From an uncultured Eubacteriales bacterium (GTDB lineage Bacteria; Bacillota; Clostridia; Oscillospirales; Oscillospiraceae): a stretch of DNA of 45,060 nucleotides. The notes below the pieces were generated by a model. That model did no database searches. It was not told the origin of the DNA and worked only from the letters and a program-made list of their open reading frames with translations. The DNA lies in NCBI GenBank assembly GCA_900548625.1, contig URLO01000011.1, forward strand, positions 1 to 45,060, in the 5' to 3' direction. The translations under genes and the position numbers were made by a program. This document shows positions 32,148 to 41,818 of this stretch, piece after piece. Within the stretch, counting starts at the first letter, position 1. Each line of letters begins with the position of its first letter.

Positions 32148-33902
32148 ATGGAACGCAAACTTTTATCGGGTAACGAGGCCATCGCCCGCGGCGCCTACGA
32201 AGCCGGAGTGAAGGTCTGCTCGGCCTATCCGGGCACCCCCAGCACGGAGATCTTCGAGAATCTCCCCCAGTACCGTGACGACCTCTACTGCGAATGGGCT
32301 CCCAACGAGAAGGTGGCTGCCGAGGTGGCATACGGCGCCAGCATCGCGGGTGTCCGGTCGATGTGCGCCATGAAGCACGTTGGCGTGAACGTGGCGGCAG
32401 ACCCCATCTTCACCGCTGCCTACAACGGCATCACCGGCGGCTTTGTCATCGTCTCGGCCGACGATCCCAGTATGCATTCCTCTCAGAATGAGCAGGACAA
32501 CCGCCATTACGCGCTTGCCGCCAAGCTCCCCATGGTCGAGCCCTCCGACTCTCAGGAGTGTCTGGACTTCATGAAGGCTGCATACCAGATCTCCGAGCAG
32601 TTCGACCTGCCGGTGCTTTTCCGCACCACCACCCGCGTCTCCCACTCCAAGAGCCTTGTCCGCTTCGGCGAGCGCACCGAGCAGCCCGTCCCGCCCTATG
32701 CCCGCAACACCCGCAAGTACATCTCCTCTCCCGCCAACGCCTACCTGAACCATCCCAAGGTGGAGGCCGCGCTGACGGCTCTGGAGGAATACGGCTGCAC
32801 GTCTCCGCTCAACCGCATGGAGCTCAATGGCAGCAAGATCGGCGTCATTACCGCCTCCATCGCCTATGAATACGCCAAGGACGCCTTCCCGGCGGACACC
32901 TCGTTCCTCAAGCTGGGCCTCACCAATCCCCTGCCCATGAAGCTCATCCGCGAGTTTGCCTCCAAGGTCGAAAGGCTCTATGTCATCGAGGAGCTCGACA
33001 GCTTCATGGAAGACCAGATCAAGGCCGCCGGCATCGACTGCATCGGCAAAGAACTGACCGGAAAGCTCTACGAGCTGAATCCGCAGCTTCTGAAGAAGCG
33101 TATTTTCGGCGAGCAGCCGAAGCGCGTCGATGTGGGCGTTGCGGCCGTCTCCCGTCCTCCGGCACTGTGCCCGGGCTGCCCGCACCGCGGCTTCTTCTAC
33201 ACGATGGCGCGGCACAAGGACTTTGTCATCGCCGGTGACATCGGCTGCTACACGCTGGGCGCGTCCGCGCCGCTGAGCGCGCTGGACAGCGTCGTGTGCA
33301 TGGGCGGCGGATTCACCGTCGCCATGGGCATGGCAAAGGCGTTTGAGCTTGCCGGTCAGACGGACAAGAAGGTGTTCGGCGTCATGGGCGACTCCACCTT
33401 CTTCCACAGCGGCATGACCGGCGCGGCAGAGATCATCTACAACAGCGGCCGCGTCATCCCCGTGGTGCTTGACAACTCCATCACCGGCATGACCGGCCAT
33501 CAGGACAACCCCGGCAGCGGCCGCACACTTCAGGGCGACATCGCCGAGGCGCTGAAGATCGAAGACATTCTGGCCGCCTACGGCTATAAAAACATCCTCA
33601 TCGTTGACCCGCAGGATCTGGCAGCCATGGAGAAGGCGGTTCAGGACGCGCTGGCCTCGACAGAGCCCGCCGCCATCATCACCCGCCGCCCCTGCCTGCT
33701 CATCAAGCGCATCAAGCACGACATCGGCAAGTGCGAGGTCGACCCGGACAAGTGCATCGGCTGCAAGAAGTGCCTGAGCGTCGGCTGTCCGGCGGTCATG
33801 GTGGAAAACAAGAAGGCAAAGATCGATCCCAACCAGTGCGTGGGCTGCACGGTCTGCGCCCAGGTCTGTCCCAAGAGCGCCATTGCGAGAAAGGAGAACT
33901 GA
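32148..33902 (+). CDS. iorA: Indolepyruvate:ferredoxin oxidoreductase alpha subunit
   Basis: Thiamine-diphosphate subunit of the enzyme that oxidatively decarboxylates aryl-2-oxoacids (indolepyruvate, phenylpyruvate, hydroxyphenylpyruvate) to aryl-acetyl-CoA, passing electrons to ferredoxin; cytosolic and oxygen-sensitive. The 584-residue product has the N-terminal pyrimidine-binding domain (YPGTPSTEIFE), a TPP domain (DIGCYTLG, GDSTFFHSG) and a C-terminal 2[4Fe-4S] ferredoxin domain (CIGCKKC...CP and CVGCTVCAQVCP, about 540-575). The ATG at 32148 with AGGAAGG is chosen; the frame is open to 32055 across the leader. The beta subunit follows after 3 bases. Confidence 0.95.
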   Translation: MERKLLSGNEAIARGAYEAGVKVCSAYPGTPSTEIFENLPQYRDDLYCEWAPNEKVAAEVAYGASIAGVRSMCAMKHVGVNVAADPIFTAAYNGITGGFVIVSADDPSMHSSQNEQDNRHYALAAKLPMVEPSDSQECLDFMKAAYQISEQFDLPVLFRTTTRVSHSKSLVRFGERTEQPVPPYARNTRKYISSPANAYLNHPKVEAALTALEEYGCTSPLNRMELNGSKIGVITASIAYEYAKDAFPADTSFLKLGLTNPLPMKLIREFASKVERLYVIEELDSFMEDQIKAAGIDCIGKELTGKLYELNPQLLKKRIFGEQPKRVDVGVAAVSRPPALCPGCPHRGFFYTMARHKDFVIAGDIGCYTLGASAPLSALDSVVCMGGGFTVAMGMAKAFELAGQTDKKVFGVMGDSTFFHSGMTGAAEIIYNSGRVIPVVLDNSITGMTGHQDNPGSGRTLQGDIAEALKIEDILAAYGYKNILIVDPQDLAAMEKAVQDALASTEPAAIITRRPCLLIKRIKHDIGKCEVDPDKCIGCKKCLSVGCPAVMVENKKAKIDPNQCVGCTVCAQVCPKSAIARKEN

Positions 33903-33905
33903 GCC

Positions 33906-34487
33906 ATGAAGACGACAAAAAGCGCACTGCTGGTGGGCGTAGGCGGTCAGGGAGCCATCCTCACCGCCAAGGTTCTGGTCAACGGTCTGCTGAAGGCCGG
34001 TTATGACGTGAAAATGAGTGAGGTCCACGGCATGAGCCAGCGCGGCGGCAGTGTCTCCACGCAGGTTCACTGGGGCGAAAAGGTAAACTCGCCGGTGATC
34101 GGCAAGGGCGCGGCGGACATCGTCGTGGCCTTTGAGAAAATGGAAGCGGTCCGCTATGCGGACTATCTCAAGCCGGACGGCGTGGCCGTCATCAACGACT
34201 ACGAAATGGCCTCGTCCAGCATCGCGGCCGGTCTTTTCCAGTATCCGGAAGGCTGCGTGGAGGCCATGCAGAAGCATTTCCGCTGCCATGTGCTCAAGGC
34301 CGGTGAGATCGCGCAGGCGCTCGGCAGCGCCAAGTGCATGAACATCGTTCTGTTCGGCAGCATGGTCAAGGCGCTGCACATGGACGACATCGACTGGGAG
34401 ACGGTCATCGCCGAGACGGTGCCGGAGAAGTTCCGGGAGCTGAATCTGCGCGCCTACCGCGCAGGCCGGGACGCCGTGTCCGCATAA
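33906..34487 (+). CDS. iorB: Indolepyruvate:ferredoxin oxidoreductase beta subunit
   Basis: The 193-residue gamma-type subunit of 2-oxoacid:ferredoxin oxidoreductases, partner of IorA in an (alpha-beta)2 enzyme. GVGGQGAILTAKVLVNG near the N-terminus and SEVHGMSQRGGSVSTQVHWG are the standard family motifs. GGAG-type signal at the iorA stop and the 3-base gap imply coupled translation. Together with iorA it forms the energy-conserving oxidation step of the operon. Confidence 0.94.
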   Translation: MKTTKSALLVGVGGQGAILTAKVLVNGLLKAGYDVKMSEVHGMSQRGGSVSTQVHWGEKVNSPVIGKGAADIVVAFEKMEAVRYADYLKPDGVAVINDYEMASSSIAAGLFQYPEGCVEAMQKHFRCHVLKAGEIAQALGSAKCMNIVLFGSMVKALHMDDIDWETVIAETVPEKFRELNLRAYRAGRDAVSA

Positions 34488-34497
34488 GGAGGCCGCC

Positions 34498-35400
34498 ATG
34501 CTGAAAAATTTCAAGGAGCTTCGTGAAAAAGTCGGAAGCTGCGCGCCCAAGACCGTGGCCGTGGCATGCGCCCATGATGCCCACACGCTCGAGGCCGTCC
34601 TTCGGGCGGCTGACGAGGGCATCCTGCGCTATGCGCTGGTGGGCCGCAAGGACGATATCCTGCGGATCGGCAGAGAGCTGGGGCACACCATTTCCGAGGG
34701 CGATGTCATCCCTGCCGAGACCGACGAGGAAGCGGCAAAGCTCGCCGTCTCGCTCGTTCGCGAGGGTCGGGCCGACTTCCTGCAAAAGGGTCTTATGCAG
34801 ACTGCCACTATTTTGAAGGCAGTTGTCAACAAAGAGACGGGCATCGGCCTTGGCCGCCCGATGTCCCACACCGCGCTGCTGGAGATCCCCGGCTACCACA
34901 AGCTGCTGGGCGTGGCAGACGGCGGCATGATCCCCGCGCCGGATCTTGCGGCGAAAAAGGCCATTGTCCACAACGCTGCGGAGCTGTTCCGGCAGCTGGG
35001 CTACGAGCGGCCTCTGATCTCCGCCGTATGCGCGGCGGAGACCGTGAGCCCCAAGATCATCGAGACCGTGGACGCGGCGGCGCTCAAGGAAGCGGCTCTC
35101 GCAGGCGCGTTCGGCAGCTGCTATGTGGAGGGGCCGATCTCTCTGGATCTGGCGCTCGACAAGGCGTCCGCGAAGATCAAGGGCTATGAAAGCCCCGTCT
35201 GCGGCGAGACCGACATTCTGCTGGTGCCCTCCATGGCGGCAGGAAACATGATGGTCAAGGGGCTTCTGATCTTCGCGGGCGCGAAGATGGTCGGCGTGGT
35301 CACCGGCGCGAAGTGCCCCATCGCCCTCAACTCCCGCAGCGCCAGCTTTGAAGAAAAATACAACTCCCTTCTGGCCTGTGCGCTGGCCGGAGGACAATAG
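34498..35400 (+). CDS. ptb: Phosphate butyryltransferase-family enzyme (acyl-CoA to acyl-phosphate)
   Basis: A 300-residue member of the phosphate acetyl/butyryltransferase family that exchanges CoA for phosphate on an acyl group; cytosolic. FLQKGLMQTATILKAVVNKETGIG and the C-terminal TGAKCPIALNSRSASFEEKYNSL are clear Ptb signatures. In butyrate producers it acts on butyryl-CoA. Here it directly follows iorAB by 10 bases and precedes the kinase gene, so the substrate is probably the acyl-CoA made by IorAB (aryl-acetyl- or branched-chain acyl-CoA). Start has AAGGAGG. Confidence 0.9.
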   Translation: MLKNFKELREKVGSCAPKTVAVACAHDAHTLEAVLRAADEGILRYALVGRKDDILRIGRELGHTISEGDVIPAETDEEAAKLAVSLVREGRADFLQKGLMQTATILKAVVNKETGIGLGRPMSHTALLEIPGYHKLLGVADGGMIPAPDLAAKKAIVHNAAELFRQLGYERPLISAVCAAETVSPKIIETVDAAALKEAALAGAFGSCYVEGPISLDLALDKASAKIKGYESPVCGETDILLVPSMAAGNMMVKGLLIFAGAKMVGVVTGAKCPIALNSRSASFEEKYNSLLACALAGGQ

Positions 35401-35409
35401 GAGGGAACC

Positions 35410-36489
35410 ATGGGATATAAGCAGCTCATCATCAACCCCGGCTCCACCAGCACGAAGCTTGCCCTCTACGACGGAACGGAAAAGGTGGTTCAGGAGAACA
35501 TCGAGCATGACGCCGCGCAGCTCCACCAGTTTGAGAGCATCGCGGAGCAGGTTCCCTTCCGGCTGCAGATCATCCGGGACTTTATGGCGCGCAACAGCAT
35601 CCGCGACACGGAGCTGAGCGCCGTCATGGGCAGGGGCGGTCTGGTGTTCGGCCTCAAGACCGGCGGTTATGAGGTGAACGACGATCTTTGCCAGGCGCTG
35701 GTCAGCGACAAGCTCAGTCAGGCGCACGCATCCAATCTCGGCGGTCTGCTTGCAAGAGAGGTCGCGCGGCCGCTTGGCATTCCTGCCTACATCTACGACG
35801 CGGTGACCGGCGGCGAGCTGTCTGACGTTGCCAAGATCACCGGCATTCCGGACATTGAGCGCAGAAGCTTCTGCCACGTGCTCAACAGCCACGCGATGGC
35901 GATCCGGTATGCGCAGGAGAACGGGCTGGACTACAACAAGCTCAACCTGATCGTGGCGCATCTGGGCGGCGGCATCTCTGCCAGCGTCCACGCACACGGG
36001 CAGATCATCGACTCCGTAGGCGATGATGACGGGCAGTTCTCGCCGGAGCGCTCCGGCTGCGTACCGTCGCTGGAGCTCATCCGCCTGTGCTACTCCGGAG
36101 AATACACCAAAGCGGAAATGATGAAAAAAGTCCGCGGCAAGGGCGGTCTCTTTGCCCTGCTCGGCACGAGCGACTGCCGGGTCATTGAAAAGCGCATCCA
36201 GGACGGTGACCGGCACGCAGATCTGGTCTTTCAGGCGCAGGCGTACCAGATCGCCAAGACCATCGGTCTTTTGTCCATCGTCCTCAAGGGAAACTGCGAC
36301 GCCATCATTCTTACCGGCGGCGTGGCCCGCTCCCGGATGCTCACAGAGCGTGTCAAGGAATATGTCGGCTTCATCGCGCCCGTGGCCGTTCTGCCCGGCG
36401 AAAATGAGATGGAGGCGCTGGCCTTCGGCGGGCTCCGTCTTCTCAGCGGCGAGGAAACGCCCAAGCGCTATACCATTCCCCGATCCTGA
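35410..36489 (+). CDS. buk: Butyrate kinase-family enzyme (acyl-phosphate to acid plus ATP)
   Basis: A 359-residue ASKHA-fold acetate/butyrate kinase. N-terminal INPGSTSTKLALYD, LNSHAMAIRYAQ, HLGGGISASVHAHG and ILTGGVARSRML are the nucleotide- and acyl-phosphate-binding motifs. It makes ATP from acyl-phosphate, closing the pathway that starts with iorAB. It begins 9 bases after ptb. The family also accepts isobutyrate and related acids, so an aryl or branched acid is plausible. Confidence 0.93.
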   Translation: MGYKQLIINPGSTSTKLALYDGTEKVVQENIEHDAAQLHQFESIAEQVPFRLQIIRDFMARNSIRDTELSAVMGRGGLVFGLKTGGYEVNDDLCQALVSDKLSQAHASNLGGLLAREVARPLGIPAYIYDAVTGGELSDVAKITGIPDIERRSFCHVLNSHAMAIRYAQENGLDYNKLNLIVAHLGGGISASVHAHGQIIDSVGDDDGQFSPERSGCVPSLELIRLCYSGEYTKAEMMKKVRGKGGLFALLGTSDCRVIEKRIQDGDRHADLVFQAQAYQIAKTIGLLSIVLKGNCDAIILTGGVARSRMLTERVKEYVGFIAPVAVLPGENEMEALAFGGLRLLSGEETPKRYTIPRS

Positions 36490-36497
36490 TCCATCGC

Positions 36498-36532
36498 CCG
36501 CGGGCGGCCGTTACAGACCGCCCGCGCGTCAA
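36498..36532. repeat. GC-rich hairpin between buk and the aminotransferase gene
   Basis: GCGGGCGG and CCGCCCGC form a stem around a short loop. No T-run follows, so it may be a processing or stabilising element that sets the expression ratio within the operon. Confidence 0.5.
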
Positions 36533-36555
36533 TACTGAAAAGGACTGATTGCTAT

Positions 36556-37737
36556 ATGATTTCCAATTCCATGTATTCTCTGGGTGCCAAGCGTTCCTGC
36601 ATCCGCGAATTGTTCGAATACGGCCTTCAGCAGGCAAAAGTCGTCGGGAAAGAGAACGTGATGGACTTTTCCATCGGCAACCCCTCCATCCCCACGCCGG
36701 ATGCGGTGACGCAGGCCTTCGACCGTCTGGTGCTCTCGGAGGACACCATCGCCGTCCACGGCTACACGCCCGCCCCCGGTGACTTTGAGGCGAGAAAGGC
36801 CGTTGCCGACAACCTCACCCGCCGCACCCGCACGCAGATCCGCCCCGAAAACATCTTCTTTACCTGCGGCGCGGCTCCGGCACTCATCTCCTCCATCCGC
36901 GCACTCGCAGTAGAGGACGCTGAGATCATGGTCATCGCGCCCTATTTCCCGGAGTATCGCCCCTTTATCGAGATGAACGGCTGCAAATTCGTGGTCGTGC
37001 CGCCCGACACCCATGCCTTCCAGATTCGCTTCGACGAGCTGGAAAAGCGCATCACGCCGCACACGCAGGCGCTCATCGTCAACTCCCCCAACAACCCCTC
37101 CGGCGTGGTCTATACGGTGCAGACACTTCAGAAGCTGGCGGAGCTGCTCAACAGAAAGAGCCGCGAGATCGGCCATCCCATCTACATCATCGCGGACGAG
37201 CCTTATCGCGAGCTGGTCTATGACGGTGTGGACGTGCCCTATCTGCCCGACATCTATCCGAATACGATCATCTGCTATTCCTATTCAAAAATTCTCTCTC
37301 TGCCCGGCGAGCGCATCGGCTATGTCTGCGTGCCGGACGTTGCGGAGGACAGCGCCGAGCTGTTCACCGCCATTGCCGGCGCCTCCCGCACGGTCGGCCA
37401 CGTCTGCGCGCCCTCGCTTCAGCAGAAGGTGATCGCCCAGTGCGTGGACGTGCGTCCCAATCTGGAGGCCTATGACTGCAACCGCACGACGCTGTATGAC
37501 GCTCTGACGTCCTACGGCTACCGCTGTGTCAAGCCGGACGGCGCGTTCTATCTCTTTGTGGAGGCGCCCAACGGCAGCTCCAAGGACTTTTCCGACCGCG
37601 CCAAGGCGCACAACCTGCTGGCCGTGCCCGGAGACGATTTCGGCTGTCCCGAATTCTTCCGTCTGAGCACCTGCGTCAGCCACCAGATGGTACAGAAGAG
37701 CCTGCCGGTGTTCAAAATGCTGATCGAGCAGAACTGA
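36556..37737 (+). CDS. PLP-dependent aminotransferase class I/II (probable aromatic/aspartate type)
   Basis: A 393-residue fold-type I aminotransferase. Asn180 in NSPNNPSG, Asp214 in IIADEPYREL and the PLP-binding Lys245 in SYSKILSLPGERIGY are all in place. It would remove the amino group from the amino acid to give the 2-oxoacid for IorAB; cytosolic. It is the last gene of the operon, 66 bases after buk, with an untailed hairpin in the gap and AAAGGA before the ATG. The exact amino acid (Trp, Phe, Tyr or branched) cannot be read from the sequence. Confidence 0.87.
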   Translation: MISNSMYSLGAKRSCIRELFEYGLQQAKVVGKENVMDFSIGNPSIPTPDAVTQAFDRLVLSEDTIAVHGYTPAPGDFEARKAVADNLTRRTRTQIRPENIFFTCGAAPALISSIRALAVEDAEIMVIAPYFPEYRPFIEMNGCKFVVVPPDTHAFQIRFDELEKRITPHTQALIVNSPNNPSGVVYTVQTLQKLAELLNRKSREIGHPIYIIADEPYRELVYDGVDVPYLPDIYPNTIICYSYSKILSLPGERIGYVCVPDVAEDSAELFTAIAGASRTVGHVCAPSLQQKVIAQCVDVRPNLEAYDCNRTTLYDALTSYGYRCVKPDGAFYLFVEAPNGSSKDFSDRAKAHNLLAVPGDDFGCPEFFRLSTCVSHQMVQKSLPVFKMLIEQN

Positions 37738-37792
37738 TCGCCGCCGCAGCATTTCGCAAAACTTGTCCGTGTGCGTTTTTCCTTTAACATGT

Positions 37793-37833
37793 GCAGCCGA
37801 TCTCCGCGAAAGCGCGGGATCGGCTGCGTTTTA
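37793..37833 (+). terminator. Terminator of the iorAB-ptb-buk operon
   Basis: A 10-bp stem (GCAGCCGATC at 37793 with GATCGGCTGC ending 37827) enclosing a second small stem is followed by GTTTTACTT. Confidence 0.85.
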
Positions 37834-37900
37834 CTTGGGATCGCTCCGAGCTTTGTATTTCCCGGAGAAATTTTTACAGTTGACATAAAACCTCCGCATC

Positions 37901-37937
37901 GATTAAGAAAAGCCACGGAGGATAGTCTCCGTGGCTT
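37901..37937 (-). terminator. Terminator of the broken small gene
   Basis: A perfect 11-bp stem (37910-37920 with 37927-37937), loop of 6, followed on the minus strand by TTTCTTAATC. It directly follows the last stop of the minus-strand reading frame at 37941. Confidence 0.75.
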
Positions 37938-37940
37938 ATA

Positions 37941-38171
37941 TTAGATCATATCTAACGGGAAACCGAACATCATTTCAAACGTTCCGCTCGCAAACCATTC
38001 GCGCTCTTTAATACATCCTTGTAGGACTTAATCACGCAATGGCTGCCACGGCTGTGGCTCTATTTCCGGTTCGTTATAAAAAACTCCGGATACTTCATCG
38101 TGTTGAGTATATCTTACTTCCCTCGTTCTTTCTATCCGTTTGGAGAAATTTATCATCCAGTGCTTTGGCAT
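37941..38171 (-). pseudogene. Broken small gene with an in-frame stop
   Basis: On the minus strand a frame starting at ATG 38171 reads 47 residues (MPKHWMINFSKRIERTREV..., ending PQPWQPLRD) to a TAA at 38028. The same frame then continues for 28 more sensible residues (VLQGCIKEREWFASGTFEMM, then FGFPLDMI) to a second TAA at 37941, just before a terminator. No ribosome binding site is seen at 38171, so the 5' end is probably missing too. It is richer in A+T than its neighbours. No family recognised. The alternative is two unrelated chance frames. Confidence 0.4.
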
Positions 38172-38201
38172 TTCGTAAGCGCCGCGCCTGTGCGTACAAA
38201 A

Positions 38202-38257
38202 ACCGGTTTGCCGCATCCTTCCAAAAAGGAGAGCCGTGCGGCGAACCGGTATTTTTT
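38202..38257. terminator. Bidirectional terminator after the flavodoxin-like gene
   Basis: A 14-bp stem with one mismatch (38202-38215 with 38237-38250) has T-runs on both sides (ATTTTTT rightward, TTTTTG leftward). It ends the leftward flavodoxin-like transcript. Confidence 0.8.
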
Positions 38258-38574
38258 CAGTTTCTTACGGTGTTTTTGAGTGCTTCCAGGTCTTCTGCGT
38301 CGGGATGGGACAGGGCGCAGTCAAAGCTGCGGATCAGCGCATCGAGATTTTCCGGATGCTCCGGCATTTGCTTCATCCTGAGATAGCGCTCCTTCACAGC
38401 CTGCGGCATTTTCCCCTGACACATATATGTGCCGACAATGGTGTTGCTTTCGTCAACGGACTGCCGGACGCGCTCCAGCACCTTCCGGTAATACGCCTCG
38501 CGGATGGCGTCGGCAAGCATTTTTGTGTTGCCGGTGCGGCTGCTGTAGAAGATCAAATAACGTTCCTGAGCCAT
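38257..38574 (-). CDS. Internally shortened flavodoxin-like protein
   Basis: A 105-residue product that begins like a flavodoxin, with the FMN phosphate-binding loop YSSRTGNTKMLADAI (about 8-22), and ends like the C-terminus of longer flavodoxin-family proteins (VGTYMCQGKMPQAVKERYLRM, then DCALSHPDAEDLEALK). Full-length relatives run to about 160-170 residues, so the central part with the two FMN-isoalloxazine loops seems to be missing, in frame. It may be an inactive deletion product. GGAGGGA precedes the ATG at 38574; the frame is open to 38592. Confidence 0.7.
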   Translation of the reverse strand: MAQERYLIFYSSRTGNTKMLADAIREAYYRKVLERVRQSVDESNTIVGTYMCQGKMPQAVKERYLRMKQMPEHPENLDALIRSFDCALSHPDAEDLEALKNTVRN

Positions 38575-38634
38575 TGCGCTTCCCTCCGTCACGCTGCGCG
38601 GAAATTAACAGTAGCATTTTCATCCAAGATACGG

Positions 38635-38640
38635 TATAAT
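38635..38640 (+). promoter_or_regulatory. -10 element of glmS
   Basis: A consensus TATAAT about 250 bases before glmS, with no clear -35 at 17 bases (TAGCAT). It lies about 45 bases before the ribozyme cleavage site. Confidence 0.55.
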
Positions 38641-38679
38641 GGCATAAACGCAGAAAGGAAAGGAGGGCCATGGAGCATT

Positions 38680-38850
38680 CCATCATAAGCGCCGTGTTCC
38701 TGCCCAGCGCAGGATGACGAGGTGGGACGTGATCGAAGAAATCGGCGGATGCGTCCCCGTGCCGCTTTGCGTGCGTAACGCAGTCAGAAATATGCGGGCA
38801 ACTGCAAAACAGAGGGGCTGCGAGCAAAGCACAGGCAAATGGTCTGCGTG
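38680..38850 (+). ncRNA. glmS ribozyme (glucosamine-6-phosphate-activated)
   Basis: The leader of glmS carries the conserved ribozyme segments in order: AAGCGCC at the cleavage site (cut expected between 38688 and 38689), a variable hairpin, GATGACGAGGTGGGA, ATCGAAGAAATCGGCGGATG and a closing GCGTCCCC. The 3' half with further pairing extends to about 38850. When GlcN6P is abundant the RNA cuts itself and the glmS mRNA is degraded. The gap 38575-38887 contains this and the promoter only. Confidence 0.93.
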
Positions 38851-38887
38851 TTTGTCCTGAGATCAAAATCAGGAGGAACTGAATATT

Positions 38888-40723
<1,836 letters not shown>

Positions 40724-40746
40724 CACATACCTTATATATTGCCAGT

Positions 40747-40780
40747 AAGCGGCGGCCCGTTCGGGCCGCCGCTTGTTTTC
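40747..40780. terminator. Bidirectional terminator between glmS and galE
   Basis: A perfect 12-bp GC stem (about 40749-40760 with 40763-40772, tip TTCG) followed by TTGTTTTCG rightward; it separates convergent glmS and galE. Confidence 0.85.
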
Positions 40781-40801
40781 GTGAGATGCGGATTTTCTTT
40801 C

Positions 40802-41803
40802 TCAGCTGTTGCTCTTGACGAAGTTCCAGCTGTCGCGGCACATGTCCTCCACGGTCTTTTCTGCCGTCCAGCCGAGGACATCCTTTGCCTTCTTTGTATC
40901 TGCCCAGCAGCACGCCAGATCGCCGTCACGGCGCGGGCCGATCACATGCGGGACCTGGATGTTGTTCGCCTTCTCAAAGGCGTGCAGCAGCTCCAGAACG
41001 CTGACGCCGTTGCCGGTACCGAGGTTGAAGGCCTCCGCGCCGGTGTGTGCCTCGGCGTATTCCAGCGCCTTGAGGTGACCCTTCGCCAGATCGACCACGT
41101 GCAGATAGTCGCGCAGGCAGGTGCCGTCGGGCGTGGGATAGTCGTCGCCGAACACGGTCAGCTTTTCGAGCTTTCCTGCCGCAACGCGCGCGATGTAGGG
41201 CATCAGGTTGTTCGGGATGCCGTTCGGGTCATCGCCCAGAAGGCCCGATTCATGGCCGCCGATGGGGTTAAAGTAGCGCAGCAGCACCGCCGTGAAGTCC
41301 GGCTTCGTGACGGCGTAGTCGCGGAGGATCTGCTCGATCATCGTCTTTGTCCAGCCGTAGGGGTTGGTCGCGACGTGTGCGGGCATCGTCTCCACATACG
41401 GAACGGGGTTTTCCGGGCCGTAGACCGTTGCAGAGGAGGAGAAGACGATCTTCTTGCAGCCAAACTCCTCCATGACCTCCAGCAGCGTCAGGGTGCTGTC
41501 GAGATTGTTGCGGTAATATTTGAGCGGAATGCGGCAGCTTTCGCCGACGGCCTTCAAGCCAGCGAAATGGATGACCGCGTCGGGCTTGAAGCCCGCGAAC
41601 ACAGCGCGCAGCGCTTCCTTGTCCGCCACGTCCGCCTCATGGAACGCGGGGCGCTTGCCCGTGATTTTCTCGATCTTATCCACGACCGACGCCTGGGAAT
41701 TGCAAAGATCATCCACGATGGCGACCGCGTGCCCTGCCTCAAGCAGCTCCACGCAGGTGTGGCTGCCGATGTAGCCCGTACCGCCGGTAACAAGAACCTT
41801 CAT
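40802..41803 (-). CDS. galE: UDP-glucose 4-epimerase
   Basis: Interconverts UDP-galactose and UDP-glucose with bound NAD+; cytosolic, Leloir pathway. At 333 residues it is of usual length. The SDR-fold motifs are GGTGYIGSHT (7-16), SSSATVYG with the catalytic Ser/Thr, and the Tyr-x3-Lys pair in NPYGWTKTMIE. AGGGAGG precedes the ATG. It is the last gene of the galK-galT-galE operon, 15 bases after galT. Confidence 0.96.
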   Translation of the reverse strand: MKVLVTGGTGYIGSHTCVELLEAGHAVAIVDDLCNSQASVVDKIEKITGKRPAFHEADVADKEALRAVFAGFKPDAVIHFAGLKAVGESCRIPLKYYRNNLDSTLTLLEVMEEFGCKKIVFSSSATVYGPENPVPYVETMPAHVATNPYGWTKTMIEQILRDYAVTKPDFTAVLLRYFNPIGGHESGLLGDDPNGIPNNLMPYIARVAAGKLEKLTVFGDDYPTPDGTCLRDYLHVVDLAKGHLKALEYAEAHTGAEAFNLGTGNGVSVLELLHAFEKANNIQVPHVIGPRRDGDLACCWADTKKAKDVLGWTAEKTVEDMCRDSWNFVKSNS

Positions 41804-41818
41804 TTTTGAAAACCTCCC

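Noticed and set aside
32163..34622. An 819-codon open frame antisense to iorA and iorB
   Set aside because: It lies wholly opposite two well-supported genes, its translation is low-complexity (His, Asp, Val, Arg rich) with no motif, and such frames arise from codon bias in GC-rich DNA.
37880..37908. TTGACA at 37880 as a promoter
   Set aside because: The hexamer is perfect but 17 bases on there is only TTAAGA, and no plus-strand gene follows.
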